NCBI GenBank assembly: GCA_026874595.1
Contig: CM049317.1
Coordinates: forward strand, 48,322,401-48,386,400
DNA: 64,000 nt
Origin: Sipunculus nudus
Lineage: Eukaryota > Annelida > Sipuncula > Golfingiida > Sipunculidae
Reading direction: 5' to 3'
Every line of letters begins with the position of its first letter. Position 1 is the stretch's first letter. Below are positions 1 through 11,970 of this stretch, piece by piece. Made by a program: the position numbers and the translations under genes. Under the pieces are notes generated by a model, which saw only the letters and a list, made by a program, of their open reading frames with translations, ran no database searches and was not told the origin of the DNA.

Positions 1-315
1 TTCTTTTTTCCCTTAGAGTACAAAACTGTGCTGTGTGTATCCGGTGTGCCTCGTTGGCAAGATGATGTATTTTCAACATCATCGTTGCCAGGTAATTTTG
101 TGGCCCAATAAATATGATCCGCGGAAACGAGGCTGCTCCTGTGACAGCCTCTCTCTGGCTCGGGCTGTGGTTCACGAGGTCTGTTTAGGAGCGTACATTG
201 TTCACATTCTATTTGAAGAACAGAGCGTATCAAGTCCATCGGAATCTCATAGTAGTGGACACCAGGGGAATCTGTGTGGTCAGGTACTCGGAGAGAGGAA
301 CTTTCTTGTAAATGT
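1..315 (-). CDS. Cytoplasmic-tail exon of a C-type-lectin-receptor paralogue (partial at window edge)
   Basis: The minus strand reads openly from about 315 to position 1 and closely matches the tail exon of the lectin receptor at 6215-6787. Shared stretches include a tyrosine motif YEIPMD, a cysteine pair (IECEQC), a PREPQPEPERGC segment and VSADHIYWATKLPGNDD. The match begins at position 1 of the window, so the C-terminal half of the tail and the stop codon lie outside to the left. The remaining exons of this paralogue should lie to the right, but I could not find a credible lectin-domain exon between 316 and 6200. It may be an incomplete duplicate, or its upstream exons may have diverged or been lost. 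No splice acceptor could be fixed with confidence. Confidence 0.5.
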
Positions 316-751
316 GTGTGTGTTGTATTTACTTCCTTCCTGAAAGTATTAGTAGAGACGAGACAGCTTAATGCCAGATTGGTTTTTAGAAATTCCCGCA
401 TAAAAATACAGAACCCTTTATTCCCCATGTCATCCTCCAAATTCCTTGTTGAGCTGAATTCCACCATATTGCCCAAATGTATCCATAAGGCGAGGAGTAG
501 GAAAAAACTGTTTGCGTAGGTTGAAGATGGGTTAACAAATACATAAATGTATTAACACGGCTATTATAAGTGATTTTATATGAGGATATTATTGGCCGCC
601 GCTTTCCAACTAGGATTGCCTATCCCACTTGAATATACTGGCGTCGGCTTAAAATATCTAATTTTTTCTTCTGAGAATACTTCATCTCACTCGATTATCT
701 TATCGACAGTCAAAACAAGCTAACATCTTAACATGGATGAGGTGGTTCAGG

Positions 752-754
<3 letters not shown>

Positions 755-789
<35 letters not shown>
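755..789. repeat. (AT)n microsatellite
   Basis: Perfect AT dinucleotide run of about 35 bp. Confidence 0.95.
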
Positions 790-792
<3 letters not shown>

Positions 793-1507
793 TTTCTGTG
801 ACCCTACCGATAGGGGATTATCTAGCCACTTGTTAAAAATGTCTTAAATATATACCTGGCAGCCACATTAGATCGAACAGGAGCACACAATCCGTCATGG
901 GTGTCAATATTCTGTTTAATTTTTGGCAAAAAAAATCACCGATTGTGCTGTGGCAGTCATATTGGTTTATTGACGGGTCTATAATTGTTTGGACTGAAGC
1001 TCTCATAGGTACCACTCATCCCTATGACTTTAAGAAAGATCAAGCATATTCTCATTAAGATTTTACGCGCGAAAGGAAATCTTCGATTGTGCTTTGTCGT
1101 CTAAAATGGAATTCGGAAAGGTCTGTAATTCGAAAGGTCAAAAGCCATCAAACACATCGATAATCCCTTTAATTTAAAAAAAATGATCAAATGTATTCTC
1201 ATTGAGATAATGCGCTCGAAAGAAAGCATTACTGACAGACGGACGCCGTAACGGACAGACGGGCGGACGACAATATGGACAAAACGATCACTGTAGGGCA
1301 CCGCTTCTCAAGCAGGGCCCCAATAAGATATACAGATAACCATCAATTTTCAAAATACAAAAGTTTCCCAGCAAGACCATCCCGACACACGGACTTTAAA
1401 TTAATACTATCTCCAATTCACCTGTTTCACACGTCTGTGTGTTAGTCAACACAGCGCATGAACATACGTCTTTCGTGCGCATGCACGACATCTCCGAAAC
1501 AAGGGGA

Positions 1508-1509
<2 letters not shown>

Positions 1510-1567
<58 letters not shown>
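1510..1567. repeat. (AT)n microsatellite
   Basis: Perfect TA dinucleotide run of about 58 bp. Confidence 0.95.
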
Positions 1568-1570
<3 letters not shown>

Positions 1571-2551
1571 GATAAAGGTTCAAATGTTTCTCAATGTTTG
1601 GTGAATTTGCTTAATCATACGTGGTTATTACAGCATTATTATGATTAATTGTATATTATACATAATCATGCGATATAAATTAACTATCGTGTAGACTTTA
1701 TCAAATAAATGAATTATAATATACGCTATCAGGACTGCTTATGTAAACCCTGGATAAAACTTATTTTAAAATATAAGGTGTATATTATAGTATTTCTATT
1801 AATAGAAATGCAGTCTGGGCCTACATATACGTCCGCCACGATCCCAATTGAACTTTTCGTGTGCTGCACAATGTTAGCCCACACAACGTTAGGGTTTAAT
1901 CACACTCAGCAGGGACTGATAGCTTGTCCCTTCCCATAACGGTATATTATCCTTGAAATTAAAAAATATATGGTGATCTAGACTACTTACAATAGTAAGT
2001 GGATTCTTCCATTCATATTTTTTTATGTGACAAGCTGCTAATAAACAAACCGAAAAACCAGCCAAGGCTAACATAAAACGTGTATATCGCCCCGGCGTAT
2101 TGAAAATCAACCCAAAATGAAAGTAACGTATGTTAAAAAGATAAACAAATAGATTTACATGTGTGTAGGCAAACATAATTTCGCCTTAATTTCGAGTTTA
2201 TATTAGTTGTGAATACAACAAAACTCTCATTATTTCTCATATATTCCTGAAACGTATTTTACTATACTTTATTAAAAAGCGGAGGTGACAGTCGATGTAC
2301 ACGTTTAATAGTCCAGGTGCCAGGGGTGGAACCTTGTTTTATGGTCTGCCCAATTTTTTTTTTTTATGGTTATACCCTATTTTGAGGGTGCTGAATTCAA
2401 ATCTTGATGATGCAACTCTGGCATCCTTGAGGGTTTTGAGATATTCAAGATGGCTGCCAAGATGGCTGCCAAATATGAAACCATCACATATTTGCAATTA
2501 TATGATGCATATATATACTGCAAAGGGTTAATTTGCAATTAATTTGGTAAG

Positions 2552-2792
2552 AAGATCAATTATGTGCAACACTGTGACTGTTATAAATACATTTTTGATT
2601 TTAAGCCAAAATGGCGTCCAAATGGCCGCCGTCACATATAAAGAATGTATATTTTGAAGGAAATGAAAATGTGGTGTGCATGACTCGCACACGAGTGGTT
2701 TTTGGCACATAAATTAATAGTTTACGCTATTGTAAACAACCAGAGGTTGTCCTTTAAAGATAAAATGACAGTCAAACGACCACCAAGTTGAA
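2552..2792 (+). repeat. Direct repeat, left copy (about 240 bp)
   Basis: Starts GATCAATTATGTGCAACACT and ends near CGACCACCAAGTTG. A near-identical copy in the same orientation lies at 3722-3963. The two copies bracket a SINE and a cysteine-rich ORF. They could be long terminal direct repeats of an element or a local segmental duplication; no TG...CA termini were seen. Confidence 0.8.
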
Positions 2793-2892
2793 TAAAAGTA
2801 TATTTTGGCAAAAAAGGTACAGACATCTGGTGACATTGATTTAATATAAGGGTTCATGAACAGACAGGATTTTTTGGGTTGAGGGAACCACC

Positions 2893-3195
2893 TCCTTTTT
2901 TTATGCTGTCTTATATAATTCTTAATCTAAGTATATACATCTTCTCGGTGTCTACCCTGCCTGCAGGTCCTGTGTGTGTAATCAGCCCATTGGTGGTTCA
3001 TAAGAACAAGAAACACCCAAAGACGCACTCATTTGTGAGTGATACACGGGTTTTGGTCTCCTCAACGTTTCCTTTTAAGCCTGCCGACCGTTCAGCCTGG
3101 ATGGGGACCAACCGTAAAACTCTTACCTCTGCTGAGGCTGAGATTTGAACTCACAACCTTTGTGCTATGCTCTACCCTAAGGCTAAAGAGTACTG
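2893..3195 (-). mobile_element. tRNA-headed SINE, minus orientation
   Basis: The complement of this segment aligns along its length with the SINE at 30871-31278: a tRNA-like head, a shared body (the GATACAC...GCACTC stretch, and a segment matching AAGCCTGC...GACCGT) and a common tail around ATACTTAGATTAAGAAT. The promoter-like head is at the right end (B-box-like complement GAGATTTGAACTC near 3139-3152), and the T-run near 2895-2901 is the complement of the A-rich tail. It is more diverged than the 30.9-kb copy. Target-site duplications were not identified. Short ORFs across it are only SINE sequence. Confidence 0.8.
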
Positions 3196-3235
3196 AGATT
3201 TACCCTAGACCACTTGAGTTAGGAAGATCACTCGG

Positions 3236-3658
3236 ATGCCCGCACTGAAATCACTTCAACCAACTTCAGAAGCATTTGCAGAAAATGTTAAGCGCGTTCA
3301 CCTTCAAGTGTGTATCTGGAGACAGGCCACAGATCCTGACCCTCCGCACCTCAACCCCACTCTAATCGGCTGGCAAAAGGGTGAGTCTTCCATGTCACTA
3401 CTTCCACTTCCTATTCCTAAAGCCACTAAGCCAGCTCCGATAGAAGTCTTAGAAAAGATCAAATGCGGTTGTGCCAGCGATACACCAAGCAAGACTGCCA
3501 AATGCAGTTGTATGACAGCACAGATATCGTGTACAGTTTTCTGTGCATGCAATAGTGCTGGAAACTGTAACAACGGGTGGACAAGACAGAAAAACATCAC
3601 TTGTGACTATGAAGATAGTGATGAAGAGGAAGAGCTCCTCGAGGTCACAGAGGGTTAA
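3236..3658 (+). CDS. Cysteine-rich C-terminal fragment of a repeat-borne hypothetical protein
   Basis: A 140-codon ORF. The N-terminal part (LQPTSEAFAENVKRVHLQ, then a WRQA and a GWQKGE segment) is followed by a proline-rich linker (residues about 55-75) and a cysteine cluster at about residues 76-115 (CGCASDT...CSCMTAQISCTVFCAC), then an acidic tail. From memory, this order resembles the C-terminus of multi-copy hypothetical proteins common in cnidarian, insect and mollusc genomes, whose cysteine cluster resembles a tesmin/TSO1 CXC motif. The family function is not known to me. The ATG lies about 40 bp after a SINE, so the ORF is probably a 5'-truncated remnant; whether it is expressed cannot be judged. 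Confidence 0.55.
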   Translation: MPALKSLQPTSEAFAENVKRVHLQVCIWRQATDPDPPHLNPTLIGWQKGESSMSLLPLPIPKATKPAPIEVLEKIKCGCASDTPSKTAKCSCMTAQISCTVFCACNSAGNCNNGWTRQKNITCDYEDSDEEEELLEVTEG

Positions 3659-3721
3659 AACTTGAGAGTTACTGGCAGTTGGGACTTCATATAGAATAAA
3701 TATACTTGCCCTGTGCCTGAT

Positions 3722-3963
3722 GATCAATTACGTGCAATACTGTGAACAACTAAAAAATAAATCTTTGATTTTAAGCCAAAATGGCGTCCAAAATGGCCGC
3801 CATAACATATAAAGAATGTATATTTTGAAGGAAATGAAAATGTGGTGTGCATGACTCGCACTCGAGTGGTTTTTGGCACATAAATTAATAGTTTACGCTA
3901 TTGTAAACAACCAGAGGTTGTCCTTTAAAGATATAATGACAGTCAAACGACCACCAAGTTGAT
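3722..3963 (+). repeat. Direct repeat, right copy (about 240 bp)
   Basis: Same orientation as 2552-2792 and near-identical from TTTTAAGCCAAAATGGCGTC to the end; the first 40 bp are more diverged. It begins 60 bp after the stop codon of the cysteine-rich ORF. Confidence 0.8.
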
Positions 3964-5750
3964 AAGTATATAAGTAGCACTGCATTAAATATCTCATTCA
4001 GCACAGCAAGTTTTGTAGTGTTGGTTTAAATAGCATGTGTGCAGACATTGTAAATTTAGGGTTACTTTCTTTTAATAGGGGTTCTTTAAAGTTAATATAT
4101 TTTATTTATATAATTAGAAAAAAACTAGAATACGGAAGGTCATATTCTCAAAATTATGAATCTCAGTGCCATCTTAAAATCTGTTTGTAACTCCGTCCAC
4201 AAGATAAGTGAAATATGCAGAAAAAAATAGCACTTCCAGTGTCAACATTACAATTGTGTTGGAAATTACTTTTCTTCTCTGATCAATATGCACGTGCAAA
4301 AATCTATAGTTATTACACAGGCATTTCAGTATGTTCAATGTTATAAAAATGATCAGGACTGCTAAGGACCATGCGTAGTTTGGTACGTAAAAAATAATAA
4401 AAAGCCATCTTATATTCATATATATATATATATATATAATTATATATATACATATATGTATATATATATATTTTAAAGGTTCAACTCAGTCACGATGGTG
4501 TTATTTGTATAATTCATTTACATACGGTACGTAATTTGGACAATAAAGAATAGTATGGTTATGATAAAACAAACCAAGTTCAATTTGTACCAGATCTTTG
4601 TCTCATAAAAAGAAACATCGTTAATTTATGAAAGTTTTTCCTTCCTGGTTGGCTGTGGTTATGCATGTTGAATGTTGCTGTATTCTTGTTTTTCTTTCTA
4701 TGACAGTGGCCCATATCATTTTAAAACTATTTGAATACTTATGTACAATCGAACACACCTTGTGCTTGTTTAATCGAGCGTGTGACACTATGAGGTGGAA
4801 GTTCAAACCTAGCAGGCAAAAGTATCGAACCAATGTATTAGAGCGACATAGTTTCTATTACTTCAATTAGGTACCTTGGTATCAATCCTGGAGTTCTTCC
4901 AGGGCGCCTGATAGGATAAATGACAGTACATATACAAGTACATGAGAGTTTACGCATGATAAGCAGAACCGTTCCCCACACAATGCACAGTCGCGTAACA
5001 ACAAACTTATTACAAAGGGGTTAAAAGGTCTTAGAATCGATCTCTTTGATCCACATCTTTCATATTTAAATCAAGTAAACATAACTAATAAATTAACTTT
5101 ACAATGAGGGATAAATTGTGCGAAAAACAGTAACAAGCAAGTGCCATGTAGTGTACAGTGTCTCAAAGGAGATATTACACGTACAAATATCAGATATTAT
5201 GGCTCCAGCGTTTATTTTTAAAATAACATATATTCGTTACATAACAATTACGCAGTTGTGCTATGAAATCTCTCTCTTCATCAGGTAATAAAAAGTTGCA
5301 TATACTTTCATTTTCCATTTTTTTCTGTCGCTAATATTGTTTTATTGACATAACTATAATCTCGGTCCAAGTAACTCTGTTTTGAAACATACTTCTATCC
5401 AGCAGGTTCACCAGTCTTACCTTTGATAATTGTCTTTGGATTATTTCTTCACACTAATGGTCGTATCTATAAATGAATTTATACCTTTGGTTTCTTCATG
5501 GCAATACTTTTTTACAATCTTCGATTATTCCTGGGATATAATGTATTGCATGCTCTTCAAGGATGTCTAAAACGCTGGTGGTACAAAAGATAAATAATTG
5601 ATAAATAGAATATGCACTTGTTTGATTTGCCGAATGTACATGGGCAACGTGTGGTTATACACAGTGGATTCCTCATGTTAACAACCCTATTCCTTCATTC
5701 ATTTTGATCGGAATGTAACTGAGGTATATTCATATATTCTATTTTCACCA

Positions 5751-5816
<66 letters not shown>

Positions 5817-6200
5817 ACCTAATACATATTAGCCGTAATATAAAATGGATGATGTAATATTAGTTTACTAAAACTCTTACATTTACTAAAAACGAAATAA
5901 TTTCATTTATTACTATTTGATAATTTATAACTCTATAACTTCGCAATAAACGTATTCGTACTTTGACGTATCGAGATGTCAGTGTACAGTTGATGTAACT
6001 TGAAAGTTTGTCTGTTCAGGTTCTTATTTACAACAATTTCCAATTCATGCTTGTTTGTCACTGAGAGTAGAGACCATGCAGTAAATATATATGTTCATAA
6101 AAGATATCGTAAGAATTTGTGTAAAACTTCGTGGAAATGGAGATTCCTAATCTACACAATTCCGGATCATTATGTTTTTTTCCATTCTTGCCACATATCA
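3964..6200. other. Non-coding, AT-rich stretch
   Basis: No credible exon on either strand. It contains (AT)n tracts at about 4418-4472 and 5753-5811. A hydrophobic minus-strand ORF at 4174-4419 has no usable acceptor and no similarity to the neighbouring lectin transmembrane exon. Confidence 0.5.
5753..5811. repeat. (AT)n microsatellite
   Basis: Perfect AT run of about 58 bp. Confidence 0.95.
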
Positions 6201-6214
6201 TTACAGATGAGGGA

Positions 6215-9200
6215 CTATAGGGTCCCATATATTGGATTATCCGTCAGAACTGTCTCTTCGATCTCATCGTCTGGTATGACTTCACTCGTATGGGTTCCTG
6301 GCTCTACCTGGGCAAGGTTTGATACATTTTGAAGATTATCAGTGATTTGGGTACTAGGGTAGTCAGGCGTATTTCCTGTAAGACCTGGATGAGTGGCAGA
6401 ATGATCTGAGGACTCTGGCGGTTCCACATTCAATGGAAAATCATAGTAACCAGAGTTATTTTTTCTCTTAGGGAAGACAACTGTGCTGTGAGGACTCGGT
6501 GCGCCTCGTTTGCAAAATGATGTATTTTCAACATCATCGTTACCTGGCAACTTTGTGGCCCAATAAATATGATCAGCGGAAACGAGGCTGCTCCTGTGAC
6601 AGCCTCTCTCTGGCTCGGGCTGTGGTTCACGAGGTCTGTGTAAGAGCGTACATTGTTCACATTCTATTTGAAGAACAGAGCGTATCCTGTCCATCGGAAT
6701 CTCACAGTACTGGTCACCAGGGGAATCTGTGTGGTCAGGTATTCGAAGAGAGGAACATTTTGTAAATTTGTTGAAGTTGCAGGGACATTCTTACTGAAAA
6801 TATCATTAACAGACGGGAATGCTTGGTATTCGAGTGGGAATTAGAAATTCTAGCTTAAAGTTTCAGTAATCTGAAATCAATTATACCATGCATTCTATTG
6901 TTAACCCGAAAGCATATTACAATTGATAAAGCCCTGTTTATCGTTATCATCAAAATCTCCTCCTCAAACTGATTCAAAACTAATTCAAACAATGTGAACA
7001 GCAGTTAAGGATCAGGATCAACATATCTCCGGACGCACAGGTGCTATCTGGAAATAGGATTCTAGATTTGTTACTGCATATATTCCCTGTTTTGTCATCA
7101 GATCACGTAGACCGACTGAATGTTCACCCTGAACAACCTGAAAAGTACCCTGTCCTGTTAGGATACTCTTGATCATCCAGGATCCTTGAGATAAATATTG
7201 AGTTGATATAATTGAGTTGAGGCAAATAATTTTTTTGGAAAGAAGGCATTTATGCCTATAAAATTGTTGCTTAAAATTAGGACAATGAGCATCACCGATC
7301 AAATCACCGATCCATTACAAATCACCGAATTATTTTCCTGTAAATACCTATTCTCGAATAACAGTGTTACCTTAATAAATTGTTAAGGCGATGTTTACCA
7401 TTGACTTCGGCCAATTGATGGTTATACTTGGATTTTTCTATTTATTAGTTCCTTGAAGACTGAAATGTGAAAAAAAGGTTATGCAACTTACCCTCCAGTA
7501 TTTGTCTTGCATCTATAAAGGCAGAATAAAATCCATGATACCATTAATAAAATAAGAAGTAGGATACTGAAGCGAAACCAAGTAAAAGGTGTCAGGGACA
7601 CAGGCTCAGCTGCAAAGAAAAATAGATTTAATTATTTATGAAATAACTCTTTCTTTACTTGATGCATTAATGTCCATCAGTGTTTTCTTATTTTTTTCAA
7701 ATATATGATTTATTCTCTCTTTATTCTTAGTTTTCATGGAAACCACTATGGGAAAATTATGCCTGTCATGATTATTGTAATAAATGCAAAATTGCATTAT
7801 TGCAAAATTCCGTAACATAAAATCATTATTCAAATACATTAACACGACGTTTATGAAATAAAAATTGGTAAAATATAATATATAAAAATGTCACACAACT
7901 ATGTCAAAGGCATTTCATAGATTGTACGCCGTTGCGGTTAAAAATATTTTAGATTTATATATTATTGTTTTTTGCCTATAGCATTCTTGATATATCAACA
8001 ACTAATATATTCTTACATTATAAACAGCATTAATGAAATATAAAAGTACAAACTTTAGGTAAACACAAAACACGCACTGAACAAGCTTATTAACGCATAA
8101 AACTAAACTACAAATATTTGAAACACTAGTTGCCAGGAAGAAATGTATACATGAAGAATTATATGCTTTATATGATATGTGCCGGATCTATCTCAGTTCT
8201 GACTCTCAGACTAGACAGAGCAAATTGATCAGCATCAATAACCTTAGATTATAATAAAGAACACGAGGTCAAGCAACAATAAATAAATCCATGCAGCACT
8301 CTAATATACATCCTTATTTTACATTTCCTGTCTCCACGTGAATAAGTCATTCTTCTATCTCTGTATAGACATAAGTAATGTCAAATTAATCATGCGGCTT
8401 TAATTTGCTACAACATTCCGTTTCGCTCATGTTATAAAGGGAGCAATATCGGTCGTGGTAACTTTAGGTTTCATCGATGTCAGATTTCCCTCTAAATAAA
8501 ATAACATTGAAAAGAACACTGCATATTCATAGAGAGCATATTTACCGTTGTTTAAATGATAACGAAACAGAAGAATATTAGATTGATGAAAAAAGTCGTA
8601 TTTCGTTTTATATTAATCGGCTTCACATGTTTTAGTAAAAGTTATCTTGTAGAGTTAACAGTAAATGGTCACAATTGTGGTTATCTAAAAATGTAATGAT
8701 AACGACGTTTTGAAAAATTATAGAATCAATTCATATATATAAATTTATTTACTTGGCCATGACTGACACAACACATTTGCAGTAGAATTACACTGTTCTC
8801 GTCGCCACTCGTGACTGACCCGATCCAGGACGACCCACCCACCGGTCTGAGCATTAGCCTCAATACCCCAAAAAGTTCGTCCCATAGATACGTTGACTTG
8901 GAAATAAGGGGAGAATGATGATATAGAAGAATATACAATTGTTACATATTTTAACAACAGAAATAAAACCCAAAAATCTTTAAAGCTAAAATGCCGTTAA
9001 TACCGTATCAAAACGTAAAATATACGTGCTTTTAGAAGAAACAAAAATCCAGTCAGTTTTTCTAATCCCGATTGGAGTGGTCATAGCATTCTTCGACTGC
9101 TGGGTTCTTTGATAAAATGTGAAATTAATTCTTAAGAGAAGTGACTCTGGTAGAGTCACGAGGTTTCCGCCATGCGCTCTACACATTTCGCGAGCGGCAA

Positions 9201-9898
9201 ACCAGCTGAAAGCGCCATGGTGCAAGGTGCAGGTCATATTGTTCTCAACGTGGCAGTAATTTAATAATACGGTACTTGGAAAAGACGTATCTAAAATTAA
9301 AATATTAAAATATTTTGACAAATCATACTGTGCACAGGAAAGATTATACTTGGGGGTGTGAAATATTATGGATATATCAGAATGCCGTTATAAGGTTTCG
9401 ATATTGTGTTAAACGAGAGAAACAAATTCATTGCAAAAAAGTAAAGTCTCTGTTACAAATTTAGATGCCTTTATCTGTGGGATTAGTGAAACCGTAATAA
9501 CCCATGTTTACTGATACCATTTCAACAGAGACAGGTGAACTTCAGTAGAAAATGTTCCGGTCGGCTGGTCAGTTCGTTGCAAAACGAAAATTGTATTCAA
9601 TACCGAGCCCTAGTTGTTATAGTATTTAACTGTGTTTTATATATTATATGGTCTTTACTACATTACAATCTTGCAATAATGTGAAACAAAGGGAACATTA
9701 ATGTATGTTTCACAGAGGGTCTAATGACACGAAAAAAATCAATAGGAAATGTAAGCTATTTAACCCACCTGGATGCTGGCATATGTAACTGAGCGGTATG
9801 CTACTAAAGCAAGTTGTTCCTTTGAATATGATTCTGACGAGATTAATATCCAAGCAGTCCCCCGAATATTGGTCATTATTTTTCATCATTGCTGATGA

Positions 9899-9951
<53 letters not shown>

Positions 9952-10694
9952 ATTCATTATATAAACGACATACAGAAATATATATATTTATATGATATAT
10001 TTATATTATATATAATGTAAAACAGTTATGGTGACAAAGAATCAAAATTAGATCTGTTTGTGTTGGCACAAAAATTACCAAAAGTTCCATTCAGCCAGGT
10101 CCATGTTGAGAAGGTCACTTGTTTCAGTGAAAGCCAGATCCTGGTAAAGTTTAGACGCTCCATCACCTCTAACAGACGAGAGTGATCGGCAGACTCCAGA
10201 TCCATCGGCAAAGTCACCTGATCACCACATGCCTGACACAGATCCTGGGCGTCAGACCAGGAGTAATTTGTCGTCACGTTATCTGGATTAACGTAAAAGT
10301 CAAATGCTGGCTGGCATCCTGAAAACATTATTTATGTACGTTTATTCAAATAATTCTACTTTTTATTTTCTCTGCAGTCATATGATTTTATTTTGTTTCC
10401 TAAGCGTATTTAATATTGAAAATGTTAAATTAATATATTTTGATTAATTCCTCGGCTGTTTTATAGACATCTCCTTTAGCAATAATATTAACCCTTTTGG
10501 CGCAAACAAGTTTACCATGTGCGCACCTTAGCACATACAAATACCGTAATATTAAGGAAAATGTTTATAAGGTTCGATGGTTTCTTAAAAAGACTGATTA
10601 TAAACTGACCTTCCACATTATTTTCTAAAGATGTCCTGATATATGTCATTGCCAAATGTGCAAAAGTAAATAAAGACACTTTAACCACAGCCAT
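6215..10694 (-). CDS. C-type-lectin-like single-pass receptor with two lectin-like domains
   Basis: Minus-strand exons read by eye: 10694-10610 (signal peptide, starts MAVVKVSLFTFAHLA), 10318-10079 and 9891-9769 (domain 1), 9290 to about 9015 and 8896-8753 (domain 2), 7609-7492 (transmembrane), and a tail exon from about 6787 to the stop at 6215. The extracellular introns are all consistent with phase 1, as usual for shuffled extracellular modules. Domain 1 shows WSDAQDLC, CGDQVTLP, a WTW-x-NG motif and C...C...YIC. Domain 2 shows AAREMCRAHGGNLVTLP, FWGIEA and WRREQC...VLCQ. EPN/QPD and WND triplets were not seen, so canonical calcium-dependent sugar binding is doubtful. The tail carries YYDF and a C-terminal NPIY (endocytic/PTB-type). 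Uncertain points: the domain 2 internal donor (a weak GTTTTG near 9014, or GTATTA at 9003 in the wrong phase), and a short juxtamembrane exon that may lie near 7160-7190. Confidence 0.75.
9904..9949. repeat. (AT)n microsatellite
   Basis: AT run of about 46 bp in the intron between the two halves of lectin-like domain 1, about 12 bp upstream (on the minus strand) of the domain-1b exon acceptor. It forms part of the polypyrimidine region of that splice site. Confidence 0.9.
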
Positions 10695-10714
10695 TTTCGC
10701 CGGATGTTCATTCT

Positions 10715-10929
10715 GAAAACATAAACATTAATTAATGTTTTGCAAGATCTTGTTTCTAGAAAACAAAATAAAAAATGATATAACTCATCGGTGTGCGTTC
10801 TCATTGTTTATGATGTCCCTGTGTATATAGCAATTATTTGTCACAATATATTGCCTCAACATATATAACGTTTTTGCCTTAGACTTTTTTTCTAAGACTC
10901 ACGCAAAGAGTATTATATCCTACAAAATA
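10715..10929. other. Region upstream of the lectin receptor
   Basis: On the minus strand a TTTTCAG lies about 20 bp upstream of the ATG, so the start codon may sit in a second exon behind a 5' UTR intron. No clear TATA box was found. Confidence 0.3.
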
Positions 10930-11800
10930 TGCTAACCACAGAATCCTCAGGGCATTAAATAAATCCCGATAATGTAAGTCCTACACAGCCAATGCACAGA
11001 GCTGCTAGAGCAATACATGTGTTACCAAGCTAAGGATAATACAATAATAATAACCAGGTTATTAGAAGCACGTAATTATCGCCAACCGGAACAGGCTTAG
11101 AGATACAAATGGTTGATTAATGTGTGTATACATTCATTTACATGAGGACCTTATTTGGAAACGTGAAGGTCAATTCCATGAAAATTAAATAGAAATCCTC
11201 ATTTTATATATGTCTATTTGTTTGGTGCAGTCGTATATTTAAGAATGATCGTTTATATTTATTAAAAGTTATATTAAAGTTAATTGTAAGCATTAATTTA
11301 ACAAAAATGGGATGATATAAAGAAGCCTTTCAACTCTTTATATATTTTTATATTTAAACAACAGCAACTATTGCACCTTGCAAAGTAAATCCACATGAAA
11401 TATTCGTAAAAAAAAAGATTTAGCTTAATTTATATTTAATGTTAAATTAAAAAAAGACTAAAATTTTACAAGTATACTGTAGTTTGGAAAAATACCACTA
11501 AATACTGGAGTATATGAAAAGTTGCAGGAGCCAATATCATGTAACTCCCAAATACAGTAGGAGGTACATAACCCATTTCAACACTCAATAACGCTCCTGC
11601 TCTGTTGATGTCTCAAACGGCAACCGGCCATATAATAAAATACAATTGTATATCGAATGCAATGGCGCACACTGTTATAAATGTTACCCCGATACAAACG
11701 ATATGACTATAATTGCTCCTTTCCCTGGTGTATGGATTGTGAAGCGTTATAGTAGCAACGCTAATCATCAGGCATTGTGATGTTATTTTTTTTCTTGCAC
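10930..11800. repeat. Old duplicated segment, copy A
   Basis: Diverged blocks here recur in the same order at 15440-17200. One shared block contains CCTACACAGCC-ATGCACAGAG, and another contains the CACACTG...GCTCCTTTCCCT stretch near 11670-11730. No ORF. Because it lies just upstream of the lectin receptor, it may be that gene's 5' flank. Confidence 0.5.
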
Positions 11801-11889
11801 GGTAATAAAGCCTGTCAACTTTACTTGCATTAGATACAAATACATAGTGCGTTTAAACAAAAAAAAATGAATATGTATAAAATATTAAA

Positions 11890-11970
11890 TAGTCGCCTGC
11901 CTTATTTAGTCGCCGGGGTAAAGCAGTGTCCCAGGAAAAAAAACGACGACTTAAATAGTCGCCGTTCTTG
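11890..11970 (+). repeat. GC-rich repeat motif, copy A
   Basis: An AATAGTCGCC...AGTCGCCGGGGTAAAGCAG block followed by a run of A. A diverged copy in the same orientation lies at 13125-13215. The motif looks like the end of a dispersed element, but its limits could not be set. Confidence 0.45.

Larger units (their letters stand above)
316..2550. other. Non-coding stretch
   Basis: No supportable exon. It holds two (AT)n microsatellites. The minus-strand stretch near 1990-2110 encodes a hydrophobic segment followed by a good GTAAGT donor, but it lacks a convincing acceptor, so it is not called as an exon. Confidence 0.5.

Noticed and set aside
1889-2176. Minus-strand hydrophobic segment followed by GTAAGT, considered as a transmembrane exon for the orphan tail at 1-315
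   Set aside because: No AG acceptor in a suitable place and no similarity to the real transmembrane exon at 7492-7609.
4174-4419. Minus-strand hydrophobic ORF considered as a lectin transmembrane exon
   Set aside because: No acceptor, no phase agreement and no sequence match.
6499-6765. Plus-strand ORF resembling another at 35-343
   Set aside because: Both are antisense shadows of the duplicated receptor tail exon. The minus frame is supported by splicing phase upstream, a stop after NPIY, and amino-acid conservation between the copies.
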